A stretch of DNA of 64,000 bases, from the NCBI GenBank assembly GCA_963576565.1, contig OY755046.1, forward strand, positions 48,664,786 to 48,728,785, read 5' to 3'. Positions 40,720 to 51,117 of this stretch are shown here, in pieces. Each line of letters begins with the position of its first letter. The stretch's first letter is position 1. The position numbers and the translations under genes were made by a program. This DNA is from Aspidapion aeneum (taxonomy: Eukaryota > Arthropoda > Insecta > Coleoptera > Brentidae). A model generated the notes under the pieces. It was not told where the DNA came from and ran no database searches. It saw only the letters and a program-made list of their open reading frames with translations.

Positions 40720-41560
40720 CGTTAAAATAGATTTTTCGGTCTCTTTGTTCTTTTCTGGTCCGTGCTGAGACCGGAAAGTTTTTTTAAAAGAAACTACTTC
40801 TAAAGTGACCCTTTCTGTAAAAAAAATATAAGAAGAGTGCTGGTTTTCCAGTCTGTTTAAAAAAAAATTTCAGTCTCTTAGCTTTTTATGGGTTCCTGTT
40901 GAGACCGGAAAGTTTTCCAAAAAGATCTGCCTGTAAAGTGACACTTTTCGTACAAAAAATTATAAGGAAAGTGCTAGTTTTTCAGTATGTTGACAAAAAA
41001 ATATTTTTCGGTCTCTTGGCTCTTTATCGGTCCCTGTTGAGACCGGAAAGTTTTACAAAAGCACCTGCCTGTAAAGTAACATTTTCCTTACAAAAATTTA
41101 ACGGAAAGTGCTTGTTTTCCGGTCGGTTAAAAAAAATCCGGTCTCTTGACTCTGTTTCGGTCGCTGTTGAAACCGGAGAGTTTTCCAAAAGAACCTGTCT
41201 GTAAAGTGACCCAAAAAAATCTACAAAAAGAGCTAGTTTTCCGGTCGGTAGAAAAAAAAATTTCCTTACAATAAGTGTACGGAAAGTGCTTGTTATCCAG
41301 TCGGTTAAAAAAAATCCGATTTAGGTTATTTACCGGTCCCTGGTGAGACCAGAAAGTTTTCCAAAAGGATCTGCCTGTGACGTGACAGTTTTCGTACAAA
41401 AAAATATACGGAAAGTACTAGTTTTCCAGACAGTTGAAAAAATAACATTTTACGGTCTCTTAGCTCGTTATCGATCCCTGTTGAGACCGGAAAATTTTTA
41501 GAGTGGACCTGCCTGTAAAGTGCCATTTTCCGTACAAAAAAATTTAAGAAAAAAGCTTGT
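40720..41560 (+). repeat. about 136-bp tandem array, six or seven units
   Basis: The marker TGAGACCGGAAAGTTTT recurs near 40765, 40900, 41036, 41166 (TGAAACCGGAGAG), 41344 and 41482. Each unit also has a CCTGCCTGTAAAGTGACA block and a CGGTCTCTTNGCTC block, the latter complementary to GAGACCG, so each unit can form a small hairpin. Not related to the 169-bp satellite. Confidence 0.88.
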
Positions 41561-42319
41561 TTCTGGTGCTGGAAAGATAACGTATTTTTTACCCTCGTTA
41601 TTTACATGTGCCAAATTCATACTTGAAAAGTCATCCACAACATGTTCTAAAACGCCACTAGATTAAAACTGCTCAACCCTACCACTTTTTTGCGTTTTTT
41701 TTTGTCACGTTTTTTTAACAACTTTTTTTTAAATTACCGCGAATGGAAGTTCTAAAAGTTCACTAGTTTAAGACTACAACACTTCAAGACAATTTTAAAA
41801 GATGGCGCTCAAGGCAAGACAAAGTCTCTATACATTACATTATGTTCTCTTTAAAAGCTAAACAAGATTTTTCAACATTAAACACTCTCACACAATATTA
41901 ATGTGTCTTTATCAGGTTAATAACTGATGCGTCGTGATCGTCATTTCACTAACTGGTTTTTGGAGTTTAGAATCCAAAGCACTCTTGGATAGATTTCGTC
42001 GACGTGAAAAATGTCGCCAATAGATGGGGCTGCTTTTAGTAAAATCTCAAAAATATTGGGTAAAAAAGGCAAAAAAGTCGCGTTTGTTATTTTGACGTTG
42101 ATAAAAAAATTACTTAGAAATCAGTTAATATAACGTAAAAACATTGCTATTTTGATTTAATAATGGCGTTATTACAACGCCGTTTTTAGCAACGTTTTTT
42201 TTTATAACGTTAATGAATGACCTATTAAGCTTGTTTCCATATAGGAAATAAACCTGTTTTTCTAGCAGCTTTTAAAATTGACTTTTTTTTTCTCACGCGT
42301 TTTTAACGTGTTAAACACA
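41561..42319. other. intergenic, no gene seen
   Basis: AT-rich with short ACGTT-type phrases. No gene, no bounded element. Confidence 0.4.
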
Positions 42320-42384
42320 TGGTTGTGCTATGTGGGTATATTAGATTATGTAGACTTATCTAATATACCCACATAGCACAACCA
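42320..42384. repeat. perfect 65-bp hairpin with 27-bp arms
   Basis: The left arm begins TGGTTGTGCTATGTGGGTAT (42320-42346), the right arm (42358-42384) is its exact complement ending CACAACCA, and the loop is TATGTAGACTT. No mismatch in 27 bp. No clear flanking duplication (AACACA left, CCAAAA right). It lies about 470 bp upstream of the exon at 42853. Either a micro-MITE or a small hairpin RNA source. Confidence 0.85.
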
Positions 42385-42852
42385 CCAAAAAACTGCGTAT
42401 TATAGTAGTCACAGTTACTTTAAATAAAAAACGAAATAAATGACAAAACTTTTCCTCAGTAAACATCAGTGTCCAGTTTGTACAACTCCAATCGTCGCCT
42501 CTCACTTTTCTCAGAGCCTATAAACATTTTCCCTCTCTCTTTCGGCTAGTCTATGAATCTAATAATATAAGAGTGTCTTAGCCAAGTACGGGAACACTCC
42601 GCGCGCGACTTAAGTCGAGATAACTTTGAAAAAAATTATAATTTTGAAAAAAATTCATAAATATTTATTAAAAATATCATTGAGAACCAAGAAATTTTTT
42701 TATAAAAAAAATTGAACATTTTTAATTTTTTTGTAAAATTAAAAAAAAATTGGAAAAATTTTTAAGTTTTGAAAATATTTTAAAAGAAAAAAAAACTTTA
42801 AAGTGACGGTGTAAATATAGAGAGACAAACTTTTAGTGTAACTTTTTTTTAG
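42385..42852 (+). promoter_or_regulatory. possible promoter / 5' leader region of the 42.9-kb gene
   Basis: This has higher GC than its surroundings around 42460-42620, with an initiator-like ACATCAGTGTCCAG near 42464, a CTAATATAAGAGTG box near 42556 and a short CGCGCGCGAC stretch near 42600. Closer to the exon the sequence is nearly pure A/T and ends in a strong splice-acceptor-like ACTTTTTTTTAG (42841-42852), so the real start site may lie upstream across an intron. Weak evidence only. Confidence 0.3.
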
Positions 42853-43332
42853 AATACATTTTATAATCTAAAAAAAAATGTGGACTTTCTCACCCTTACT
42901 TCTCATACTACTTCTCTCCTTATCAATTAAAAACTCGTCTAGTAAACCATATCAAAAATCCAACCATGAAAAAACTCGAGAACTAATCTCAACTTTAGAA
43001 AAATTTTTAAATTTATATTACGACACTCATTCGCAAAAAATCGAAGATTTCGAAAAAAAGCACGAACACAAACATTCGAGAAAACATGCGAACAGAAACG
43101 TTGAATTTTTAAAATCTGAAGAAATTGAAGAACCCAGTTATTTCGGAAACGAACGTAAATCTAAAAGTAAACACGCAAAAGCTAAAGATTATGAAGAATC
43201 AGACAATATCTACGATAGAATGCAAGGCGATCAACCAATGGAAGAAAACGTAGAAGGCAGTAACAATGGACAAAGAAATGAAAACATGGAAAACGCTGAA
43301 TTAGATGCACTAAGAGCCAAGGAACGTGAAAG
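42853..43332 (+). CDS. first coding exon of a secreted, charged protein (unknown family)
   Basis: ATG at 42878. Residues 1-22, MWTFSPLLLILLLSLSIKN, form a signal peptide (hydrophobic run, cleavage likely near SSS/KP). The mature part is strongly charged: a helix-like TRELISTLEKFLNLYY, a His/Lys stretch KHEHKHSRKHANR, then an acidic tail with MQGDQPMEENVEGSNN and LDALRAKERE. No Cys occurs in this exon. The exon ends AAAG followed by GTGAGT (43333), an ideal donor, in phase 2; the apparent TGA right after is intronic. The exon may begin at 42853, after a TTTTTTTTAG acceptor. It is the only sequence here with a signal peptide, biased composition and a clean donor, which argues for a host gene. 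I do not recognise the family; a prepropeptide or extracellular-matrix type product is possible but unproven. Confidence 0.65.
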
Positions 43333-43336
43333 GTGA

Positions 43337-44455
43337 GTCTTTATTGATCATGTATGTACATGGTGTGAACGAAATGAGTGACAACATTTTAACGAATTAT
43401 AGTGGGGGCCGAAATAAAAATCAATATGTTATGATGCCAAAAAAAAAGTTTTACTGAAAAAAAAAATTTTTTTTAAATAATTTTAGGTGCGCAACATTTT
43501 TATCGACCTCAAATACTGTCCATGTCCACAGAGTTATTATTATTCTTGTTCTAGTACAGGACCTTACGAAATTTCATATTTATACTGTGGTTTATAAAGA
43601 AGTTATTCTATGGCGAGTCCTCATGATGTCCTATTTTATGCTATTTTATATTTTAATTTATGAAATATGTGGAAAATATCCAAAAAAATCTTACGTTTAG
43701 GGGGGTAAAGTTAATGTAAATAACTGATACTATTTTAAAAATTCATCGACTTGTTTTTGAGATATATGCGTTTTAAACCTGTAAAATGGTCTTAAAAGCA
43801 AAATAAAATAAAATTATTTATCATAAACGACAAATAAAAAAATCGTCTAAATCGGAATTATTGATAACCAGACATTATCAAAAACGTCATTCTTCAAATA
43901 AGACAAGAGCAAAATCGAAGTTTTGTATAACGTCTTTTTTCAAATCCCGAACAAAATCAAACAGGACAAAATCATAAAACGGGCTGGGCCTAGCTTGTGA
44001 CGTTCACCTAAAGAAGAGCGGTTTCTTTACCGCCATGCCTAATGGAAACGCCGTATCTACATTGGGAATGCTATAGCACCTACGGCATTTTCATTAAGCA
44101 AGGTCCATCCTCAAAAAACGTCAGGTGTTGGACCCTAGGTTAAGATTCATTTGCAACTAATTGACCAAGAGATTCGGTTCGGTTCAATTTGGTTAAAACG
44201 ACCTCTCAAAATAAGGACAGGGAAGCTAATGGAAATTTTTTTTAATTTTTTTAAATGTATTTTTGGGTCCTAAAACAACAATATTATTTGTTTCCGATTT
44301 AAATTTGTCGCGAAACTTCCATGAAAAACGACACATTAATGACAAAAACAAAATCATACAAGATCATTAATAAAAATGTTATAACACGTTTTTTTTAACC
44401 ACGTTACAATCCCATTAAACCAACGTTAAAAATATGATACGAAACTACCTATTAG
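43337..44455. other. intron-like sequence; hAT MITE body fragment at 43610-43715
   Basis: No coding. At 43610-43715 the phrases TCCTCATGATGTCC, TATTTTATGCTATTTTATA and TTTATGAAATATGTGGAAAATATCC are the complement of the body of the MITE at 6184-6387, without its ends. GAGATTCGGTTCGGTTCAA near 44170 is a short low-complexity phrase. Confidence 0.5.
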
Positions 44456-44756
44456 CGGGGTCTTCACATAACGTTTTACCTTAGGTCTTGCCTGTCAGTC
44501 AAAAGGGTCAAGTATGACGGTTGAAAGACTAGCGTAGACACTTGATAGTTTTAACGTACGTTTTTAGATCAGTTTTTGATACAAAACGATGGTTTTATTG
44601 GAAAACAATGCGTGATCCGGTCAGTTCTCTAGGCGGTCTTCCGTCTTAAATCAGTTCAACTAAAACGTCCGTTTTTCCGTCTACATACAAAGTGTTACTT
44701 GATGCGTTTTGACTGAACAGGCAAGACGTAAGGTAAAACGTTATGTGAAGACCCCG
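44456..44756. mobile_element. 301-bp MITE with about 48-bp inverted ends
   Basis: Ends are CGGGGTCTTCACATAACGTT and AACGTTATGTGAAGACCCCG. The match continues inward through TTACCTTA.GTCTTGCCTG. Interior is non-coding. No clear target duplication, so the superfamily is unknown. Confidence 0.85.
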
Positions 44757-44872
44757 TTTTTTAAACTTCAAAAGTTTGTTCTTTTGCTTTTTGCTATTCC
44801 TATAAGGTTCGCAAACACCCTTATAATCTCTGAAAGATATAAACAACTTTAAAATTTTTGTAGCACGCACAA

Positions 44873-45134
44873 TAGGGACTTATTGCAATAAAGCCAGGCT
44901 GTTATAGTGCCAGGCAGTATTCTAACAGTTTTAAATTAAAAATTCACAGCTAATCTATCAAAATTGACCTACCAAAGTTCGTTATTTTCCATTAATAAAG
45001 GAAGGCAGGCTTTATTTCGGTTTATTTAGTAAACAAAGGCCGTATATTGAAAGATCACAGCTGATCTTACAATGTCAAGGTGTCAAAATACTGGCTGGCA
45101 CAATTACAGCCTAGCTTTATTGCAATAAGTCCAT
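44873..45134. mobile_element. MITE family TAGGGACTTATTGC, copy 2
   Basis: TAGGGACTTATTGCAATAAA on the left and TTTATTGCAATAAGTCCATC on the right (right end decayed by one or two bases). The interior shares CCAGGC...GTGCCAGGCAGTATT with copy 1 at 21466. 262 bp, in intron-like sequence of the 42.9-kb gene. Confidence 0.82.
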
Positions 45135-45387
45135 CTTAATTTTCTTTAAATTTAACGAATTCGGTTTTAAAAATAAAAATTTTACATCTTTTAAATGCGA
45201 TGTTAAAAACTAAACGAAACACTTTAAAAACCTGCACCAAACCCTGCGATGTGCCACTTGTCACTCATGTTACTTCGTTTAGGCAAATGATTCAAGATCT
45301 ATAAATTTATGATAAAAAGATTGACTTATTAAGGATATTTTTAGTGGATTTTTTGTTATGGTCATCTTCAGTAAATATTCAGTAGTA

Positions 45388-46407
45388 GGGGAGGGTGGGG
45401 TAAGTTGGGACAGGGGGAGACTATGGACAGTCGTTTTTCTTGGAGATGCAAAGAGATTTAAAATAACTCTCGCAATAGTTCATATTCTCGATTGACGAGT
45501 TTCGGACTGTATATATGACGAAGAGCGTAAAGACGATAGAATTTGATATATTTTCATTTTTTGAAATTTATATACATATTAGACACTTATTGGAATAAAA
45601 CCTGACCTTATTTTAAAATCGACCCTATGGTGACAGATTTACATATAAAAAGTAGCTGCTTTGCTTCAAAATTCGGCCTTTGTGTATTTAAAAACCGGAT
45701 TTATTAGTGTCGGTATTTATTAAATGAAAGTTAGCAACTGTATTATTAAATTTGGCTTTGGTATGTCAATTTTGAGAGGTCAGCTGTTAGTTTTCTGTGT
45801 GAATGTGTCAGAATAAAGTCGACTTTAAAATAAAGTCAGGTTTTATTCCAATGAGTCCCTATTCTTAACTGATTTTAACAGTAAAAAGTAAGCTGGTACA
45901 TTTATCAAAATATTTTTATTTTCACAAAAACTTCTATTAAAAATGTTTACTGTTGAGGTTATTGAACTATTTTTGCACAAAAAATAGTTTTTGTAATGGC
46001 GCCTCACGGGGAGACTTTTGACAGTGTCCAGAGTCTCCCCATCCCAATAGTTTCAGGATTTCCAAATTTTTCAAAATATTTAGATGTAACACACTTTAAC
46101 ATACGTTAGACTTAAATGATTTATTGACCAAAGCTTAGGTTGTATGTTATCACTTTGATCAGTGTTTATTCTAGTGTCCAGGTTGTGTCCAATGTCTCCC
46201 AGTACCGGGGAGACTTCGGCCACTTGCATCGTGACACAAACACGTATTTTGTCAGTACATGGGATAACATAAAACATACCTACGTGGAGTTTTTTAGAGG
46301 CAAGATATGACCCTTACTTTATCGAAGTAATCATTAATGACAACTAATATATTTTATGAAATATTGAAGAAAAACTAAAAATTATCCAGAGTTTCCCCAC
46401 CCTCCCC
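45388..46407. mobile_element. 1-kb DNA element with GGGGAGGGTGGGG ends
   Basis: Ends are GGGGAGGGTGGGGTAAGTTG and GAGTTTCCCCACCCTCCCC with TA on both sides (45386-45387, 46408-46409). Internal GGGGAGACTTTTGACAGT and ATGTCTCCCAGTACCGGGG phrases repeat the terminal theme. No transposase frame. A MITE of another family (45580-45861) is nested in it. The TA duplication suggests a Tc1/mariner relative. Confidence 0.8.
45580..45861. mobile_element. MITE family TAGGGACTTATTGC, copy 3 (nested)
   Basis: Diverged ends TTAGACACTTATTGGAATAA and TTATTCCAATGAGTCCCTA. It shares the AATTTTGA.AG.TCAGCTGTTAGTTTTCT block with copy 1. Nested in the element at 45388-46407, so it is younger than that insertion. 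Confidence 0.75.
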
Positions 46408-46409
46408 TA

Positions 46410-47239
46410 CAGGGTGTATCATTATATTTTTTCCACCCCTATAGATCATTAATAATTGATATAGCTACGGAGCTGAAATATCACATTCGGAAGCTTATGC
46501 AAAAAAAAGAACAACAACAAAATTATGTTTTTGACATCAATGAAAACTATAGTTCATTTCATAATTTTTAAAATAAATTTTTAAGAATTATCATGACAAC
46601 CAGGCCAGCAAAAAGAAGGGACTCAAAAATTATGAAATGAATTATATGTTTTAATATTTTAATTAACGTAATGTCAAAAAAAATTATACCGCTGTTTTTC
46701 TTTTTTTTTATACGCTTTCAAATGAATACCATAAGCAATTTTAAAAATATATTTTTATAACTCAATTAAATTGTATGTCAAAAAAAGTTTTTCGTTGTAA
46801 TTTTTTTGTAAGCTTTCAAACGAGGTATTAGGACTATATCATCTTAAAAAAAAAGTTGTGTGAGTAGAGATTATTTTTTATTTAAAAAAAAAGTAAAAAA
46901 GTTAATTTTTTTTCCGCTAGAAGCAGCGTCTTCAATTCAATTCAATTATTTTTAAGTTCGTATGTTTTTAAAAATAATTCTATAATCTTGGAACGGTAAA
47001 AATTTATTGTAACATAGACCAAACTCAGCTAAAATATTTGTTATCATAAAAAGTAATCCTAAACTAGACTGGAATTTATAAAGGAATGTGTTTTGACTTT
47101 ATTTTTATCCACAAGATAAAAATACTTTTGCAAACAAAAAACGAAACAAAAATAAAATGTAAACAAGTAAAAAAAAATTAAATGTATTAAATAAGTTGGT
47201 CGGTTTTTTATATGATGTTTTGCGCTCCAAGAAAATAAA
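46410..47239. other. AT-rich intron-like sequence; small MITE at 46547-46646
   Basis: The 100-bp inverted repeat at 46547-46646 has arms CTATAGTTCATTTCATAATT and AATTATGAAATGAATTATA. A similar arm (CATATCATAATTTTTGAGA) occurs at 58350-58480. Otherwise no features. Confidence 0.5.
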
Positions 47240-47241
47240 TA

Positions 47242-47429
47242 CAGTCGAACCTCTATAACTCGAACCTGAAGGGACAACCAAAACAGTTCGAGTTATTATG
47301 GAGAGTTCGAGTTATAGAAACTCGAGTTACATAGGTTAAAATACATGTAAAAAGTGCAGGGACCACTTAAAAGTTTCGAGTTATAGAGAGGATTGAATTA
47401 TAGAGGTTCGAGTTAGAGAGGTTCGACTG
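47242..47429. mobile_element. pogo/Tigger-type MITE
   Basis: Ends are CAGTCGAACCTCTATAACTC and GAGTTAGAGAGGTTCGACTG with TA on both sides (47240-47241, 47430-47431). Subterminal GTTCGAGTTATA repeats occur in both orientations. CAGT ends and TA flanks fit pogo. 188 bp, non-coding. A different subfamily from the relic at 20275. Confidence 0.88.
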
Positions 47430-47619
47430 TATACCTATACCTATATATATTTTGTATTCTTAAATTCCAAAGTTTTTTTTAGATTTCTGCATACCAATTG
47501 ATGAAGTTTTAAGGTTCGGTTCGAAAAATATGTAATCTTTCAGAACTTTAAAAGCAGAAGTATTGTTTTAAATTAAATCACTCTTACGTTTATGTTTTTT
47601 CGAACCTCACCACTTCTAA

Positions 47620-47800
47620 CATAGGCGTACCTAGGGTGGAGGGGGCTTGGGGCCCGGCTCCCTCAAGCCCAGGATTTTTTAAGATGTTTTCCACATATTT
47701 CATGAACAAACACAAAAAATAGTGAAATGGCATCATGAGGCTCCCCCGCACCCCCCCAAAGGCCTCGCCCCCCCAAGACATATTCCTGGGTGCGCCACTG
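47620..47800. mobile_element. G-run hAT-type MITE with target duplication
   Basis: The right end is TGCGCCACTG; the left end is a decayed CATAGGCGTACCTAGGG. CTTCTAA flanks both sides (47613-47619, 47801-47807). Runs of G and C lie inside the ends, and the body TTTTCCACATATTTCATGAA is that of the copy at 6184. Confidence 0.8.
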
Positions 47801-48189
47801 CTTCTAAGATTCTATTAGTTTTAAAACTTGACTTCTCTTGAACTTGAAATTCAGTTGTTTTTAATAACTTGATATCTGTAGATTGTAGAAAAAAAAGTTT
47901 TAAATAAAAATTGAAGACAGTCAAATTTTCTACAAAAATGTGTTTTTAATGTTTTTCTCTTTGACAAATACTTTTTGAGTTATGATATCAATCATTTTGC
48001 CGCCATTTTGAATTATTCCAAATGTTTTTTCATTAGTAGCCTTTAACTTTAAAACTACTCCTTTTTGAGATAAAATTGTAAAGACATAAAATAAAGACTA
48101 ATAAATAGCTTAAAAGATATTAGTTGCTTCAGTAGTATCCTTAGTGAGGTACAAATCTGTGTGTTAGAGACCCTTATTTCCTATATATT

Positions 48190-48850
48190 TCTACAATATA
48201 TGCAAATATAACCGAAATTATTAGGTTTTATCTAATTTTCTCCAAAACTAAGCATTTTAAAAAATTGTATACATAACCTTATTATAGGAAATTAATTTTT
48301 CTTCTAAACGACGTATCAATTGATTGGGTCAACTTAATTATTAGCACTCCATTGGCGTCCAACTGTTATTTTTCAAGATCACGCAAAAAAAACGTTTTCA
48401 TAGATTTTATTTAATTTTCTGAAAACCTAAGCAATTTACAGAACACTTTTAAACAAACAGTTTTTTCTTAGAAAATATAATTGTCTTCTAAACACGGTAT
48501 CAGAAGGTGGACTTAAAGCTGCAATTAATAGTCCAGAGGCGTCCGAACATTAAGGATACTTTTTATAGAAAACCAAAATTATTAAGCTTTATCTGATTTA
48601 TTTAAAAACTAAGCTGCCTACAAAAAATATATAAAAAACTTTATTATAGATAGTAAAATTGTTATTTAAAAAATCTAATCTGGGGGGATCTAATTTACGG
48701 TTACCACTCATTGGCGTCCTTAAACTGAGGTTATTTATAATCCTAAAAAATAGTCCCAGTTTGCGGACGCCGCTAATGTGTAATTTAAAACTTTATATTA
48801 TTAAGATATACATCAATTAAAAGGCAATTTTATAACCTATATAACACAGT
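48190..48850 (+). repeat. degenerate tandem repeat of about 180 bp
   Basis: Three to four units marked by TTGGCGTCC (near 48352 and 48713; GAGGCGTCC near 48538), AAAACTAAGC and TTATAGGAAATTAATTTTTC-like blocks. Strongly diverged. It lies just upstream of the microexon at 48985. Confidence 0.5.
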
Positions 48851-48984
48851 GTATAAAGTTTTTTTTTTATATAGCTTAGTTTTAAAAAAATGTAATAAAA
48901 GTAAGTATAGTAACTTTTTTATGTCAGAATAACGATTTGACACTCTATTTTCTGTTCATTAACATTAATCTTTCTTCTTTAAAG

Positions 48985-49011
48985 GTGTAAACGAGCAGTG
49001 GATAAAAATGG
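48985..49011 (+). CDS. candidate 27-nt symmetric microexon of the 42.9-kb gene
   Basis: Preceded by ATTAATCTTTCTTCTTTAAAG (branch-point-like ATTAAT, pyrimidine tract, AG at 48983-48984) and followed by GTATGA (49012). It accepts the phase-2 donor at 43333, adds RCKRAVDKN and leaves phase 2 again, so it can be included or skipped without changing frame. It supplies the only Cys and a Lys-Arg pair, a possible prohormone cleavage site. Its small size means chance cannot be excluded. Support is the strong splice signals on both sides plus frame fit. Confidence 0.4.
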
Positions 49012-49113
49012 GTATGAAAAAGTGTTTATTTTTGTTTATCATGTTTTTGTTGTTTTTTCTAAAATATGAATATCACAATATTTAATTTTTAAAAATCAAC
49101 TCTTTATGTCTTA

Positions 49114-49275
49114 GGGAGCGTTCTTAAATTACGTAACGCAAAAATTTGGGATTTTTGACCCCCCCCCCCTCGTAACGCATTTTAAGGAAAAGAAACATTA
49201 AAATAACATTGAGTGTAACGCAAGGCCAAACCTCTCCTCCCCCCGTTGAGCGTTACGTAATTTAAGGATAAGCCC
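49114..49275. mobile_element. MITE with ACGTAACGC ends, copy 2 (3-bp TSD)
   Basis: GGGAGCGTTCTTAAATTACG on the left, GCGTTACGTAATTTAAGGAT then AAGCCC on the right, TTA on both flanks. Highly similar to the copy at 25148-25312. Starts about 100 bp after the microexon. Confidence 0.82.
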
Positions 49276-49654
49276 TTAGCCAATAAAAAGTCAATTGTGT
49301 TTTTTTTGTTTTCATTAATGTTGCGTTTTTTTCGAATGGCATTTTTAAACTAACAGTTTTTGCTCAGCATGTAATTGAGTCTTTTAATTACTAATAATGT
49401 TATTTTTTTTTGTTTGAAACCTTTGTGTTCGATTTTCTTTTTAGTTTAGATTTTTGGCTTGTCTTACAACCAATCATTTGATTTAGAAAGAAATCAAGGA
49501 TGGAATCGCATTGAAATAAATGTTCCACCCTGTAACCTTTTATTCACAAAAACTGTTTTCCTTTTAATTATCACAGAAACTAAAGATTTTACCAAATTTT
49601 CGTTGTTGACTTAATATTAATTATTAATTTTGGATATAACACAAATTATTGTTA
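49276..49654. other. AT-rich intron-like sequence
   Basis: No feature recognised apart from poly-T stretches. Confidence 0.4.
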
Positions 49655-50725
<1,071 letters not shown>

Positions 50726-50899
50726 TTTTCTCAATAATTTGTGTAAAAACTTTTGTTTCTGAGATATTTACGCGCCCGCGGTCATTGTGTCGACCGTGGT
50801 TATCATGGCGATTGGGTAACAGCAAATACGTTATAGCATAAATACATGGTCAAAGAATCGAAAAGTGAAGCACTCATAGCTGGCTTAGGAAACAATTGC

Positions 50900-51040
50900 A
50901 AATTTAAATTCGAGGACGCGAATTTTCAAGTGCGCATGCGTGTGTTTTGTCATGTAGACACACCGCTGCTGTGTGAGTGGAGGCCATATTGACATTTTGC
51001 GGCGTTTGTCGTGTAAAATTATGTTTTTTTTCTGTGAAAA
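50900..51040 (+). promoter_or_regulatory. promoter-like segment upstream of the THAP-like exon
   Basis: CpG-richer than its surroundings. AGTGCGCATGCGTGTG near 50929 contains a GCGCATGCG core like an NRF1/Ewg site. GAGGCCATATTGACATTTTGC near 50981 contains GCCAT as bound by YY1/Pho. A second ACGCATGCGCGG occurs at about 51360. No TATA box. These are motif resemblances only. Confidence 0.4.
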
Positions 51041-51117
51041 ATGAGAAATAATTCACGTAAAACATGTGCGGTTTATGGAAAAATGTCCAGGAGAAGTAAG
51101 GGACTGCCATTCCATAG
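51041..51117 (+). CDS. candidate first exon of a THAP-domain protein or relic
   Basis: ATG at 51041 opens a 25-codon stretch that includes RKTCAVYGKMSRRSKGLPFH and ends CATAG followed by GTAACT, a usable splice donor in phase 2. This resembles the N-terminus of THAP zinc-finger domains: an early Cys in CAVYG, a basic stretch, then LPFHR before a conserved intron position. The second zinc-binding Cys expected directly after CAVYG is Lys here, so the finger is defective or the hit is a decayed copy. THAP domains occur in host transcription factors and in P-element-type transposases. No continuation of the domain was found in the next 1.8 kb. It lies within the presumed second intron of the 42.9-kb gene, same strand. 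Confidence 0.45.

Noticed and set aside
42878..43336. Calling the first exon a complete 152-residue protein ending at TGA
   Set aside because: The TGA is created by the GTGAGT splice donor; an intron start is much more likely.
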